DNA from: Chryseobacterium sp. S0630
GTDB lineage: Bacteria > Bacteroidota > Bacteroidia > Flavobacteriales > Weeksellaceae
Assembly (NCBI RefSeq): GCF_024158915.1
Contig: NZ_JAMZGF010000016.1
Coordinates: forward strand, 1 to 64,000
Length of the DNA stretch: 64,000 nt
Reading direction: 5' to 3'
In this document: in pieces, positions 50,605 through 61,300 of the stretch
How positions within the stretch are numbered: position 1 is the first letter of the stretch
Layout of the letters: every line of letters begins with the position of its first letter
Notes under the pieces: generated by a model
Database searches by the model: none
What the model saw: only the letters and a program-made list of their open reading frames with translations
Told to the model about the DNA's origin: nothing
Made by a program: the position numbers and the translations under genes

Positions 50605-53600
50605 CTAATTTTTAATTAGTTTTCCTTGTAATGAGGTGTCTCCCGTTTGTACGATAACAATATAAACACCCTGCAGCCAGCTGGTAACATCCACGTCTGC
50701 CTCTCCGGAAGCCGTTTTCAGTTCCTTACGGAATTTGACATTGCCCATGGCGTCAAAAACTGTAACCTGTTTTGCCAGTAATTTTTCATTGCCCGTATTA
50801 TACGAGATTTTCACTTTTTCCTTAGCAGGATTTGGGATCATTTTCAGAGAAGAAACTGAAGTCGCTATTACACTTCTTTCTGCACTTTTCATACCCATCC
50901 AGTTTGGATCTACCGCTTTGGTAGTAAACTTACATGTTTCATTAGAGAATAAAATCTCATCTGTACCCTGGAAGCCTGAGTTTGGATAGAATGCCAATGG
51001 ATTAGCGTTCATATCATACACTCCACCAGCAGGAATCGTAATAATAGATGGAAGATAAATTCCAAATCCATTAAGACTTGAAACGGTAAGACTTATCGGC
51101 TGGCTTCCGGTATTGAAGATTACTCCATACACATTATAATGGTCACCAACCCATTTCATATTTTTGATATCTGCTTCCAGTTTACATTCTGTTTCGAATC
51201 CACATTCTTTACCTGGATAGTAATTCATGGTTCCGGAAGTAAACTGACATCCCAGATGATCGATTTGCAGCTGATAGGTTCCTGCAACATTAATATACAG
51301 CGGATAGATATAATTATTGTTTCCGCTCTGAATACTGTTTCCGAACAACAGCCAATCATGATGATCGAAGACTCCTTTTGGTCCTAAAACATAATTCTTT
51401 CTAAGACATTCATCATAGCATCCTGTTGGGAATACCCACATCAGACTTTCAAGGCTTAATGGAACCTGTGTATTACCTACAACTTTACATCCACTTGGTG
51501 CCGTGTAAATAACCTGATAAGCACCGCCTTCATTCACTGTAATAGACTGGCCAGTCATTCCGTTGCTCCAGTTATAAACTCCTGCAGACGGTCCAGATGC
51601 TGTTAACATCACCTGATAAGGCTGGCAGTTTACCATATTATAGGTTACTGAAATCGGTGCCGGTGGACTATTTACAGTAACTGTAAAGCTTTTGCTGCTT
51701 GTACATCCTGAGGTACCCGGAGTTCTTACTTCCAGCGTATACACATAAGTACCGGCAGATAATGGCCCTGTACTTATAGCAATAGGATAAGGAGAAGAAG
51801 CCCATGGTACAATCACAGAATTTCCTTTTTTCCACTGATATTCCAATGTGTTATCCGTTACAATACCTGTAAGTACTGTTGAAGATCCTTCGCAGATATT
51901 CGCTGTTCCCGATATGTTAACATATGGAGGATTTTTAAGCGTTACCGGTATTGCTTTAGTACTCATAATACTTGTTGTACATCCGTCTGATGATACCAGC
52001 ACAGGCCAGTAGTTACCAGATTGTGTTGGTGTGAATACAGGAGAATTTGGTGCTCCTGAAACAGGTTGAGAACCATTCATCCAGATATACTGAGTAGGAG
52101 ACCCTAGTGTACTGCTGAATATAATATTAGGAGCACTTCCTATACAAGCAACAAGTGTAGGAGGCGCCAAATCTCCATCGAGAGTGGCCTCTTTTACATC
52201 AACACCAATTACAGGAGAAAGATATTCACATCCCATAGGAGTTTTAATTTTCAACTGAATTGTTTTTGTTCCTGCTGTATTATACGTTATTGTAGCACCT
52301 GATCCTGTCGTAACATAAGATGTACCATCAAAAATCCATGTGTAGGTATTTCCGGGAACATAATTTATTGGACTGAACGTTATAGGCGAACGTGCACATA
52401 ACCAGGCAGGAACCAAGAAAGAGGTATCAGGGATCGGAGCTAATGTAATAGTCTGCGTAGTGGTACATATTGGCTTCCCTGGTGCAGATACCGTCATTGT
52501 AAAGGTATAAGTCCCTGGCGCCAGATTATAAGTAGCTGACTGCCCTGTTTGGGTAGGCTGTCCCGGTGAAGTGAATGTGTAAGTAATAGACGCCGGATTG
52601 ATTTCAAATATTGTAGAAGTATTGAAAAGTGTTACACTGTAACCATTTCCACTACATACTGTACTGATATTGAATTTAGGCTCATAATTCTTTCTCACTT
52701 CTACCCCTTTGCTGTACCAGCATGATCCGTATCTCAGACGTACAAAAACAAGATGTGCTCCTGCAAGATTAGTCTGATATACCGGTGAAGCAGTTCCCTG
52801 ACCGGAAACCAAAGTAAGCATAGGATCTGACAACCATTGGATTTCATCCGGAGTTCCATTGTATGTTAAACCAGAAACCGTAATATTGTTACAAGCAGAC
52901 CATGCCGGAACAAAGTTAATCTGAGGATTTGCTGTACAACTTCCACTGCTCGGACAAGACTGAGTCACATTAATATTCTGTGAAGAAACCACACAACCGT
53001 TAATATCTACAGCCTGTACTCTATACGTTCCAAAAGCACCTGCCCCTGAAATCGTAAACGAGTTTGTAGTTGCACCTGGTATAATACCATTATCTTTATA
53101 CCACTGCCAGGACATGATATTGGTAAGTCCTGTAGAGCTGTTAGCCGTAATAGTATACGGTGTCATTGTGGTAGGATCACAAACTGCAATATTATATACC
53201 GGAGAAACTGTAATAATGGTTTCAGGATATACAATAAAGTTAGCACTTGCAGTAGGCCTATAGTTACATCCGTTAGTACCTGCATAAGTTACAGTAACTG
53301 TGTGTGAAACATTGTTTCCTGAATTATTCTGGATATATCCGTTATTCGGGAAGCTGTAAATTCCAGTCGGATTAAAGGCTGTCGTAAACGTTCCGCCAGC
53401 AAAAGTGAAAGTAACACTTGTGGCTGAAGTAATAGTTCCCTGATTTACTGTAAAAGTAAGATTTGATCCTAAACAAATTCCACCAACATTGGTAAAGCTT
53501 ACTACCGGAAGCGTTATTAAAGATACCGGCATAGTGATGATTTTCGTCACTCCACATTTTACTACTTTCAAGATCAGATTGGTAGTATTTGTTGAAGAAA

Positions 53601-55473
53601 TTTCATTGAAGTTTACCGTAATATTAGCTGTACCTTGTCCTCCTACTACACTTCCAAAGTTTGAACTGGCAAATGACCATTCCATAAAATCAGGAACAAT
53701 ACCGTTCAGGTTTGCACTGAAAGTTTGAGTACTACTCGGACAGAAAGGTCCTGAGTTTGGATTAATAACAATTGTGCTAAGATCCAGCTTCGTTACATTG
53801 AATGATTTTGGAGCTGAAAGACATGCTGCACTGCTGATCGATTTATTCTGTGCAGACACTGTATATGATGAAGCACCAGCATTAAATATCACCGTAACAG
53901 ATTGCCCTGCGTTACTTCCCTGAATAGTTCCGTTGGTAACACTCCAAACCGGCACCATTCCAGGATCCACTGTACTGATGGTGTAAACATAAGGTTTTCC
54001 TGGACACACTTTTGTGTCTCCGGAAATGGTTCCGTTAGGTGCCTGTGGAATTGGTAATACCTTAATAATTCTTCCATTACTTTCACAACCTCCACCTTGC
54101 TTGGTAGCCGTCACAGTATATGTTCCTGCTGTTGCAAAGGTGTAGTTGAATATTCCCGTCATTGGCAGGGAAGTATAGGTAGATGTCCCCGTTGTTACTT
54201 TCCAGATAACCGGCACGTTAGGAGAAGCTGTAAATCCCTGGCTTGTTCCAGCACAGATTTCATCCACACCTCCGCTTACCAATACAGGAGCCTCTACTAC
54301 GATATCTATAGAAGCCTGTCCTTCACATGTCAGTAAAGTATTGAAATAATTGGCTGTAAGGTGATAAGTCCCTGGCTGATTTGCGGAGAAAACAATTTCG
54401 TTTCTCTGTTGAGTATTCGTCAGCAGGCCTCCCGCAGGACCAGAAACATTCCAGTTAACTTTGGTTGTTGGCCACTGAGGAATTGAATAGGTATACTGTC
54501 TGCCAGTACATATCACTTCCTGTCCTTTAATTTTTGCATTTTTTAAAACGACAGGAATTTTAATTGTCGTCCACTCAGGACAAGCACATTCTGACATATA
54601 CATTACATATCCAAAGCCGTCAGACGGATCTACCTGATCCCAAACCACTTCAATTTCGTTACCGTTAATGTTGACAATTGACCCTCCGATAACTTTCCAT
54701 TGTCCTTTGTTGCATCCATCCTGTACATTGTATTTTTCAGTACTGCCTTCACATACTACGGAAGCACAGTTGATCTGTACAGGGTCAGCTTTTAATACCT
54801 TGATCTGTTTTTTAATTCTATCCTGACAGCCGCACTTGTTGGTTACCGTCAGACTGATCGTATAATTTCCGGGATTAGCATACAAATGAGACGGCTCAAA
54901 AGCGGTAGAAGTTGTACCATCGCCAAATTCCCAGAAGTAGTTAATGATATCCGATCCACCGTTCTGTTCAGAAAGATTATCAAAATAGATCGTCGTATTT
55001 CTACATACTGTATCTGTCAGGTTTAACATTTCGAATTTAGCAATCGGTCTGTTAATCTTTTCGATACAAATGGTCTGGGTTTCCACAGTTCCGTCATTGT
55101 AGGTGATAACCGCCTGTAAAGATCCGTTCCCCGCTGCTCCCCAGCTTACATTCGCTATGGTATTCGCAGGTCCTGAAATGGCTGCAGTACCTCCTGAAAC
55201 CGTCCATTGGACATTGGAAACATTCGGTCCCTGAATCTCGTATTTTACAGTTGATTTCTCACATACCCGGAGACATTGGGATGAATTGATGTAGGAATAA
55301 GCGATTCCGTTGTCAGGGATCTGACCTTCTTTTTCGCCACGGAATTCCTGGCATCCGACCTGAGCGGTCCATGTAATTCGAGCTTGAGCTTGTAGTACCC
55401 AGGGTACCAGAAGCCAACATAGCAGGAGCCATCTGAAGATGTGCTGCCTACCAAAATAGGTGTTGTTTTTCAT
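50605..55473 (-). CDS. Giant PKD-repeat T9SS-secreted surface protein
   Basis: The 1622-residue product has a signal peptide (MKNNTYFGRQHIFRWLLLCW, cleaved after VLQAQ). The body is a string of about 15 immunoglobulin-like/PKD domains. A clear PKD motif is at about residues 165-225 (IINYFWEFGDGTTSTAFEPSHLYANPGNYTISLTVTNKCGC), and many units start C-x-G or end GTYTVT / GTYQV, each with paired Cys. The C-terminus is a T9SS sorting domain (about 1550-1622: MIPNPAKEKVKISYN ... GVYIVIVQTGDTSLQGKLIKN). Such proteins are surface adhesins or matrix components. The shared end architecture with the neighbouring gene suggests that they are secreted together, but each has its own terminator. Confidence 0.9.
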   Translation of the reverse strand: MKNNTYFGRQHIFRWLLLCWLLVPWVLQAQARITWTAQVGCQEFRGEKEGQIPDNGIAYSYINSSQCLRVCEKSTVKYEIQGPNVSNVQWTVSGGTAAISGPANTIANVSWGAAGNGSLQAVITYNDGTVETQTICIEKINRPIAKFEMLNLTDTVCRNTTIYFDNLSEQNGGSDIINYFWEFGDGTTSTAFEPSHLYANPGNYTISLTVTNKCGCQDRIKKQIKVLKADPVQINCASVVCEGSTEKYNVQDGCNKGQWKVIGGSIVNINGNEIEVVWDQVDPSDGFGYVMYMSECACPEWTTIKIPVVLKNAKIKGQEVICTGRQYTYSIPQWPTTKVNWNVSGPAGGLLTNTQQRNEIVFSANQPGTYHLTANYFNTLLTCEGQASIDIVVEAPVLVSGGVDEICAGTSQGFTASPNVPVIWKVTTGTSTYTSLPMTGIFNYTFATAGTYTVTATKQGGGCESNGRIIKVLPIPQAPNGTISGDTKVCPGKPYVYTISTVDPGMVPVWSVTNGTIQGSNAGQSVTVIFNAGASSYTVSAQNKSISSAACLSAPKSFNVTKLDLSTIVINPNSGPFCPSSTQTFSANLNGIVPDFMEWSFASSNFGSVVGGQGTANITVNFNEISSTNTTNLILKVVKCGVTKIITMPVSLITLPVVSFTNVGGICLGSNLTFTVNQGTITSATSVTFTFAGGTFTTAFNPTGIYSFPNNGYIQNNSGNNVSHTVTVTYAGTNGCNYRPTASANFIVYPETIITVSPVYNIAVCDPTTMTPYTITANSSTGLTNIMSWQWYKDNGIIPGATTNSFTISGAGAFGTYRVQAVDINGCVVSSQNINVTQSCPSSGSCTANPQINFVPAWSACNNITVSGLTYNGTPDEIQWLSDPMLTLVSGQGTASPVYQTNLAGAHLVFVRLRYGSCWYSKGVEVRKNYEPKFNISTVCSGNGYSVTLFNTSTIFEINPASITYTFTSPGQPTQTGQSATYNLAPGTYTFTMTVSAPGKPICTTTQTITLAPIPDTSFLVPAWLCARSPITFSPINYVPGNTYTWIFDGTSYVTTGSGATITYNTAGTKTIQLKIKTPMGCEYLSPVIGVDVKEATLDGDLAPPTLVACIGSAPNIIFSSTLGSPTQYIWMNGSQPVSGAPNSPVFTPTQSGNYWPVLVSSDGCTTSIMSTKAIPVTLKNPPYVNISGTANICEGSSTVLTGIVTDNTLEYQWKKGNSVIVPWASSPYPIAISTGPLSAGTYVYTLEVRTPGTSGCTSSKSFTVTVNSPPAPISVTYNMVNCQPYQVMLTASGPSAGVYNWSNGMTGQSITVNEGGAYQVIYTAPSGCKVVGNTQVPLSLESLMWVFPTGCYDECLRKNYVLGPKGVFDHHDWLLFGNSIQSGNNNYIYPLYINVAGTYQLQIDHLGCQFTSGTMNYYPGKECGFETECKLEADIKNMKWVGDHYNVYGVIFNTGSQPISLTVSSLNGFGIYLPSIITIPAGGVYDMNANPLAFYPNSGFQGTDEILFSNETCKFTTKAVDPNWMGMKSAERSVIATSVSSLKMIPNPAKEKVKISYNTGNEKLLAKQVTVFDAMGNVKFRKELKTASGEADVDVTSWLQGVYIVIVQTGDTSLQGKLIKN

Positions 55474-55951
55474 AGTTATTAAAAAAGTGTTATTAATTTT
55501 TTGTCAAATTAATAAAAATAATAATACAAAAATCATTTAATCGTGAAAAAATAACATTATTTCACAGTTGAATTTCAACAATATAGATAAATTCATACTT
55601 ATATGTTATTTCACCAACATATTAATTATATAAAAAAATCCTCTTTTTTTTAATTTCGGGATCACAAAGCCATTTTAAATCAAATAAAATCCTAAATTTT
55701 TAATCAATAAACCCCAAAATCAATAGACAAAATTCAATTAAGTTTATTTTTTACTAAGCAATATCAATTTATATTAAAATTAATCATATTCAAAACAGAT
55801 ATAATAACTAGCTTTTTATCTATCTCTTAATTCTTAAAAAACCTATGTGTATTTCACCAACTCAATCTTCACCTGTAAGCTTTTCCTATCCATACCTATA
55901 TCAATATCAGTAAGAATAATCATTAGAATTGCCGACAAGATTAAAATAATT
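55474..55951. other. AT-rich intergenic region between divergent genes
   Basis: About 480 highly AT-rich bases separate the giant surface protein gene and the glutaminase promoter. No repeat, hairpin or ORF with a recognisable product is seen. Confidence 0.5.
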
Positions 55952-55959
55952 TATCTTTG
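55952..55959 (+). promoter_or_regulatory. -7 box of the glutaminase gene
   Basis: TATCTTTG matches TANNTTTG and lies 43 bp before the chosen glutaminase start at 56003, which supports that start over a longer frame from 55847. Confidence 0.6.
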
Positions 55960-56002
55960 TTTTTCAAGGCTTATCATAAATATTATATTCAATAACTCCT
56001 AT

Positions 56003-57016
56003 ATGAGAAACAAAAATTTTTTATTTTCCGCTAAAGGAATCTGTACTGCAGCGTTTCTTTCCTTAAATACAATTGTTTATGCACAGAAGGCGGCAGATAT
56101 CTCAACACTTTCAGAAAAAACATTAAACACCATTCTGGAAAAAAACAGAGCTTATTATACTCAGGGAAAAGTAGCAGATTACATTCCTGAACTAGGGAAA
56201 ATGGATGCTAAAGCAATTGCCTTTTCAGTGGTTGATAAAAATGGGAAAGTATTCAATACCGGTGATGTAAGTAAGAAATTTACCATGCAAAGCATTTCCA
56301 AAATCATATCCTTAATGGTAGCTGTAAATGAAAAAGGAGAAACTCATATTTTTGATAAAATGGGATACTTTGGATCAGACAAACCCTTCAACCATTTCTC
56401 AAACCTTGAAACCACAGGAAAACCGCTTAATCCAATGATGAATGCCGGAGCTATCCTTACCACTTCACTGATCTCAGGAGATGGGGAAAAACCATTCCTT
56501 AAAATCCTGGATATGGTGAGATACATTACCAAAAACCCATCAATAGAATATAATAAGTCTGTTTACGAATCGGAAAAGTCAACAGGACACCGTAACCGTG
56601 GAATGTTTTACATCATGAAAAACAGTGGACTGATTTCAGGAAATGAAGACCAGCTGGACAACTATTTCAAACAATGCTCTATTGAACTTACTGCTGAAGA
56701 TCTCGCAAAAATAGGATACTTCTTTGCCAACCAGTGCGTGAGATTTGACGGAGATACCACCTATAAAAACGCAGATATAGCAAAATTAGTAGAATCACAG
56801 ATGCTTACTGCCGGAATGTATGAATTCAGTGGGGAATATTCCAGAACTGTTGGTTTGCCTAGTAAATCTGGTGTAGGAGGAGGAATTACAGTAAGTGTTC
56901 CGGGAAAAATAGGAATCGGGGTATTCAGCCCTGCTCTAGATCAACACGGAAATTCTCTGGCCGGATATCATATGATTTTAGATCTGGCGAAGCAGTATGG
57001 ATTAAGTATATTTTAA
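56003..57016 (+). CDS. glsA: Glutaminase A (serine-dependent), periplasmic
   Basis: The 337-residue product is taken from MRNKNFLFSAKGICTAAFLS, a signal peptide ending near VYAQ; the family is often cytosolic, so export is notable. The beta-lactamase-like glutaminase motifs are present: FTMQSISKIISL, where Ser97 and Lys100 form the catalytic S-x-x-K, the substrate-loop NPMMNAGAI, and the C-terminal KSGVGGGI. It hydrolyses L-glutamine to glutamate and ammonia. Single gene with its own promoter and terminator. Confidence 0.92.
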   Translation: MRNKNFLFSAKGICTAAFLSLNTIVYAQKAADISTLSEKTLNTILEKNRAYYTQGKVADYIPELGKMDAKAIAFSVVDKNGKVFNTGDVSKKFTMQSISKIISLMVAVNEKGETHIFDKMGYFGSDKPFNHFSNLETTGKPLNPMMNAGAILTTSLISGDGEKPFLKILDMVRYITKNPSIEYNKSVYESEKSTGHRNRGMFYIMKNSGLISGNEDQLDNYFKQCSIELTAEDLAKIGYFFANQCVRFDGDTTYKNADIAKLVESQMLTAGMYEFSGEYSRTVGLPSKSGVGGGITVSVPGKIGIGVFSPALDQHGNSLAGYHMILDLAKQYGLSIF

Positions 57017-57111
57017 CACTATTAAAGATTCAAGAACAATGAATTCAATAAAAGAATATTAATCTCCATTAATTCTTTTAAAACAGACTAACAACAAAAA
57101 TCAAACAACAT

Positions 57112-57148
57112 AAATCCGTTGAAATATTTCATTTCAACGGATTTTTTT
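57112..57148 (+). terminator. Intrinsic terminator after the glutaminase gene
   Basis: AAATCCGTTGAAAT, a short loop, ATTTCAACGGATTTTTTT: a long perfect stem followed by T7, 95 bp after the stop. Confidence 0.92.
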
Positions 57149-57777
57149 ATTTTCCAAACTTCACCTTTTCAACAATTTAACATCTACATAATTATATCTT
57201 ACCGCCTACACTTAAGTAGTATTATTATATTATCTCAACGGCTTATATCTACAGGATATTTTTTTAAAACATGGTTGAATAATATACTTTTACAAAAAGA
57301 AAATTCATCTTTATAATTCTCACACCAGGATAAAATACAAACACATGATAAAAATTAAACCAACACTTACATGGTTATTTCCTTTATTAAGAATTACTTC
57401 TATTACCACTCAGGCAAATGACAGCTAACTTTAAATAGAAGTTTAAATATTTTTTTACGATTCACCGAAGACTATCTTTTTCTTTATTTTGAAGAAGAGG
57501 AAAAAGTCATAAATCTCATTTCATTTTTTTTATTAACATTACTGTTTTATGAATTTCGAAATAATATTAATTTATTCTTAAAAATACCTATCTGTTTATT
57601 TATCAAAAAGATAGAAAAAATTCACAAATAATTCAAATTAAATCACAATATATTGATTAATTTTGTTTAAATTCGCTTTGCTATTTTATCAGATTGATAA
57701 AGGTAATTCTTACATTTTAGAACCTTATTCATTGTATATTATCTTTTTGTAACATACCTAAAAACAAATCTCTTGTT
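57149..57777. other. AT-rich intergenic region
   Basis: About 630 very AT-rich bases lie between the glutaminase terminator and the predicted megasynthase promoter. Short open frames look random. No structured element or repeat was found. Confidence 0.5.
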
Positions 57778-57810
57778 TTTGAAATATTTTATTTTTTATT
57801 CCTATATTTG
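57778..57810 (+). promoter_or_regulatory. Promoter of the megasynthase transcript
   Basis: TTTG (57778-57781), 21 bases, TATATTTG (57803-57810) fit the Bacteroidota consensus. It would give a roughly 510-nt leader before the megasynthase. Right after it, TTTTAACTATAA and TTATAGTTAAAA (57821-57848) form a 12-bp stem at the 5' end of the transcript. Confidence 0.6.
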
Positions 57811-58085
57811 CTTAACATTTTTTTAACTATAACTATTTATAGTTAAAATTTATAAGATTGTACCGGCCATATTTCTAAGAATAAGGAAACAATAAATATA
57901 CTTTAATAGCATTTGAACAATTGATATTTTTATATTAAAAAATCATTATCAAATAACATTTATAATTGAAGATATACTATTGTTTTATTATTTTTATTTC
58001 CTCATAACATCAAATTGTTATTTATACGAATAACATTAGTGTTTTGCTATGAGATATCATTAACTCTTTCTATACCGTAAATGCT

Positions 58086-58244
58086 ATGAAAAACTTGACC
58101 AAAATCAGGCTGATGTCCTTTGAAAAGCCGGATATAATTACTACAACCCAAAATCTATCCAAAACCGATAGATTATTAAACAATTATCACAAAACAACAC
58201 ATATTGTTAACGATTTAACAAAAACAATTTTTACTATATCGTAG
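58086..58244 (+). CDS. Short ORF duplicating the N-terminus of the megasynthase
   Basis: A 52-codon ORF reads MKNLTKIRLMSFEKPD at its start, close to MKKLTIIGLTPFEKPD of the megasynthase that begins 240 bp further on. At DNA level CCTTTTGAAAAGCCGGA is nearly identical in both. After residue 16 the similarity ends and the rest is low complexity (Lys, Thr, Asn, Leu). It may be a remnant of a duplication or translocation that moved the start of the gene, or a regulatory peptide in the leader. I cannot tell which, so the coding claim is weak. Confidence 0.4.
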   Translation: MKNLTKIRLMSFEKPDIITTTQNLSKTDRLLNNYHKTTHIVNDLTKTIFTIS

Positions 58245-58325
58245 CAAAAAGTAATGGTCTTATCGAAAGACCTTGCATTCTGTTATGAAACTCTTGCTAT
58301 CATTCAATAATTCAATTAACACGCC

Positions 58326-61300
58326 ATGAAAAAATTAACCATTATTGGACTGACGCCTTTTGAAAAGCCGGACGTTACTCTTATATCCCGATTGCACCAG
58401 GCGGGTGCATTCCCCGTACTAAGTTTAGGAAATGAGCTAACGAAAGCCCAGGAAGCGTTACATCAACTTGACGAGATAGACGTACCATCGTATGGTATTT
58501 ATTTTTCTAATGACAATTTCACCACTCTACAGATTCCGGAAAAAGTAAGATTTGCAATCCTTCCGTTCGGAATGTCTAAACCATTCAATGTACCTGCTAT
58601 TTATCAGGTAACCAGTTTGGAAGAGGCCAGACAGGCTGAAGAATCAGGAGCACAAGGAATCATTATCAAAGGAAATGAAGCGGGTGGATTAGTAGGCTAT
58701 GAATCCACGTTTGTATTATTCCAGCGTGTGATCAAAGAAATCCAGAGCATTCCGGTGTGGGTACAGGGAGGAATAGGTCTCCATACCGCCGCTGCCTCAA
58801 AAGCTTTGGGAGCAACAGGAATTGTTCTGGACAGCCAGCTTGCTCTGTTCCCGGAAAGTTCGGTTCCTCAGGATCTGAAAGAAGTATGCTCAAAACTGAA
58901 TGGTACAGAAACCAAGGTGATCGCTAACCATCGTGTATTGGTAAGACCCAACTCACCTGCTTTACCTGAAAATGCAACCGCTGAAGATCTGAAACAATAC
59001 TTTACTGGTTTCGACCTTAGCACATGCTATATCCCTATGGGACAAGACATTTCGTTAGCCACAGATCTGTATGAAGACTTCAAAACGCTGAAAAAACTTA
59101 TTTTCGGTCTCAAAGAAGCCATGTATGGACACCTGAAACAGGCCAAAGCACTTAAAGTAATTGATAAAAACAACGCTTTAGCCAAGGAATTGGGATTACA
59201 ATATCCTATCGCTCAGGGACCAATGACCCGTGTGAGTGATGTACCTTCTTTTGCTAATGCAGTAGCAGATGCCGGAGCATTACCATTTGTTGCCCTATCT
59301 TTATTGAAAGGAGAATCTGCAAAATCTCTGGTAATGGATACCAAAAAACTGGCTGGTGAAAAAACATGGGGTGTCGGAATTTTAGGATTTGCACCACAGG
59401 AATTAAGAGATGAACAGACATCATATATATTAGAAGCAAAACCTCCAGTGGTTTTGATAGCCGGAGGAAGACCTGCACAGGCTAAAGTATTTGAAAAAGC
59501 AGGAATAAAATCATTTTTACACGTTCCTTCCCCTGCCCTTCTGGATATTTTCCTGAAAGAAGGAGCTAAAAACTTCATTTTTGAAGGACGTGAGTGTGGA
59601 GGTCACGTAGGGCCTCTGTCCAGTACCGTTCTTTGGGAAAAACAAATTGAACGTATTTTAAAAGAAGATCATCCTGAAAACATCAGTGTCTTTTTTGCTG
59701 GAGGAATTCATAACGCCTTTTCAACTGCATTTGTTTCCATCATGGCTGCACCATTGGCTGCAAGAGGAGTGAAAATCGGGGTATTGATGGGTACAGCATA
59801 TCTGTATACCCACGAAGCAGTAGAAACCGGAGCTATTCAGGAAGAATTCCAGTCTCAGGCAATGCAGGCGAAGGATACCGTTTTACTGGAAACAGCTCCC
59901 GGACATGAAACCCGTTGCTTAAATACAGCTTTTGCCCACCATTTCAATACAGAAAAAACAAAACTTTTGGCTGCCGGAATGGATAAAAAACAGGTATGGG
60001 AACAACTTGAAAAATTAAATGTAGGCCGTTTACGTATTGCGGCTAAAGGTATAGAACGTCAGGGTGATAAATTGGTTAATATTCCTAAAGATGATCAACT
60101 GGACTTAGGAATGTATATGATCGGACAGGTTGCTACGATGCATAACCGCGTGATCTCATTAGCCGCCCTTCATCAGAGTGTGGTAGATAATTACGAACAT
60201 ATTCAGGATGCAGCATTGCCGGAAGAACCGGTTTCTGTAGAAAAACCTCTGGACATCGCTATTGTAGGAATGGAATGTATTTTCCCGGGTGCTAAAAATC
60301 TTGATGAATACTGGAGAAATATCATTTTAGGAAAAGACAGTGTTACCGAAGTACCGGATGAAAGATGGAATAAAGAACTTTATTACAAACCGGATTCCAA
60401 CGAATCGGATGTATCTCATTCAAAATGGGGAGGATTTATTCCTAAAATTGATTTCGACCCATTGGCATTTGGGATTCCGCCACAATCACTTGCTGCCATT
60501 GAACCTACGCAACTTTTAACCTTATTGGTTGCTAAACGTGCAATGGAAGATGCTGGATATGGTGAAAAACACATCAACAGAGAAAACATTTCTGTTATTA
60601 TAGGTGCTGAAGGAGGTAATGACCTTGCCAACAGCTATAGTTTCAGAGGATATTATAAGCAGGTTTTCGGAGAACTTCATGAAGAAGTAAAAGAAGCCTT
60701 CCCACATACTACTGAAGATTCTTTCCCAGGTATTCTGGCGAATGTAATTGCAGGTAGAATTACGAACAGATTAGACCTTGGCGGTAGAAACTTTACCGTT
60801 GATGCAGCATGTGCTTCTTCTTTAGCAGCCATTGATCTGGCTTGTCAGGAACTTGTCTTAGGAAAATCTGATATGGTTCTTGCGGGAGGAGCAGATTTAC
60901 ATAATGGAATTAATGATTATCTGATGTTCTCCAGCACGCATGCCTTATCCAGAAAAGGGAGATGTGCCACATTCGATGGTGATGCAGACGGTATTGCCCT
61001 AGGAGAAGGTATTGCCATCCTTGTGTTAAAAAGATACGAAGATGCTGTACGCGATGGTGACAGAATTTATTCAGTAATCAAAGGAGTTGGAGGATCCAGT
61101 GACGGTAAAGCGTTAGGCTTAACTGCTCCTAGAAAAATAGGTCAGGTAAGAGCATTAGAACGTGCTTATTCTCAAGCAGGGATAAGTCCTGCTTCTGTAG
61201 GCCTTGTAGAAGCGCACGGTACCGGAACGGTAGTAGGTGACAAAACTGAATTAAGTGCACTGACTAATTTATTCAGCCGCTCAGGAGCTTTACCTGGACA

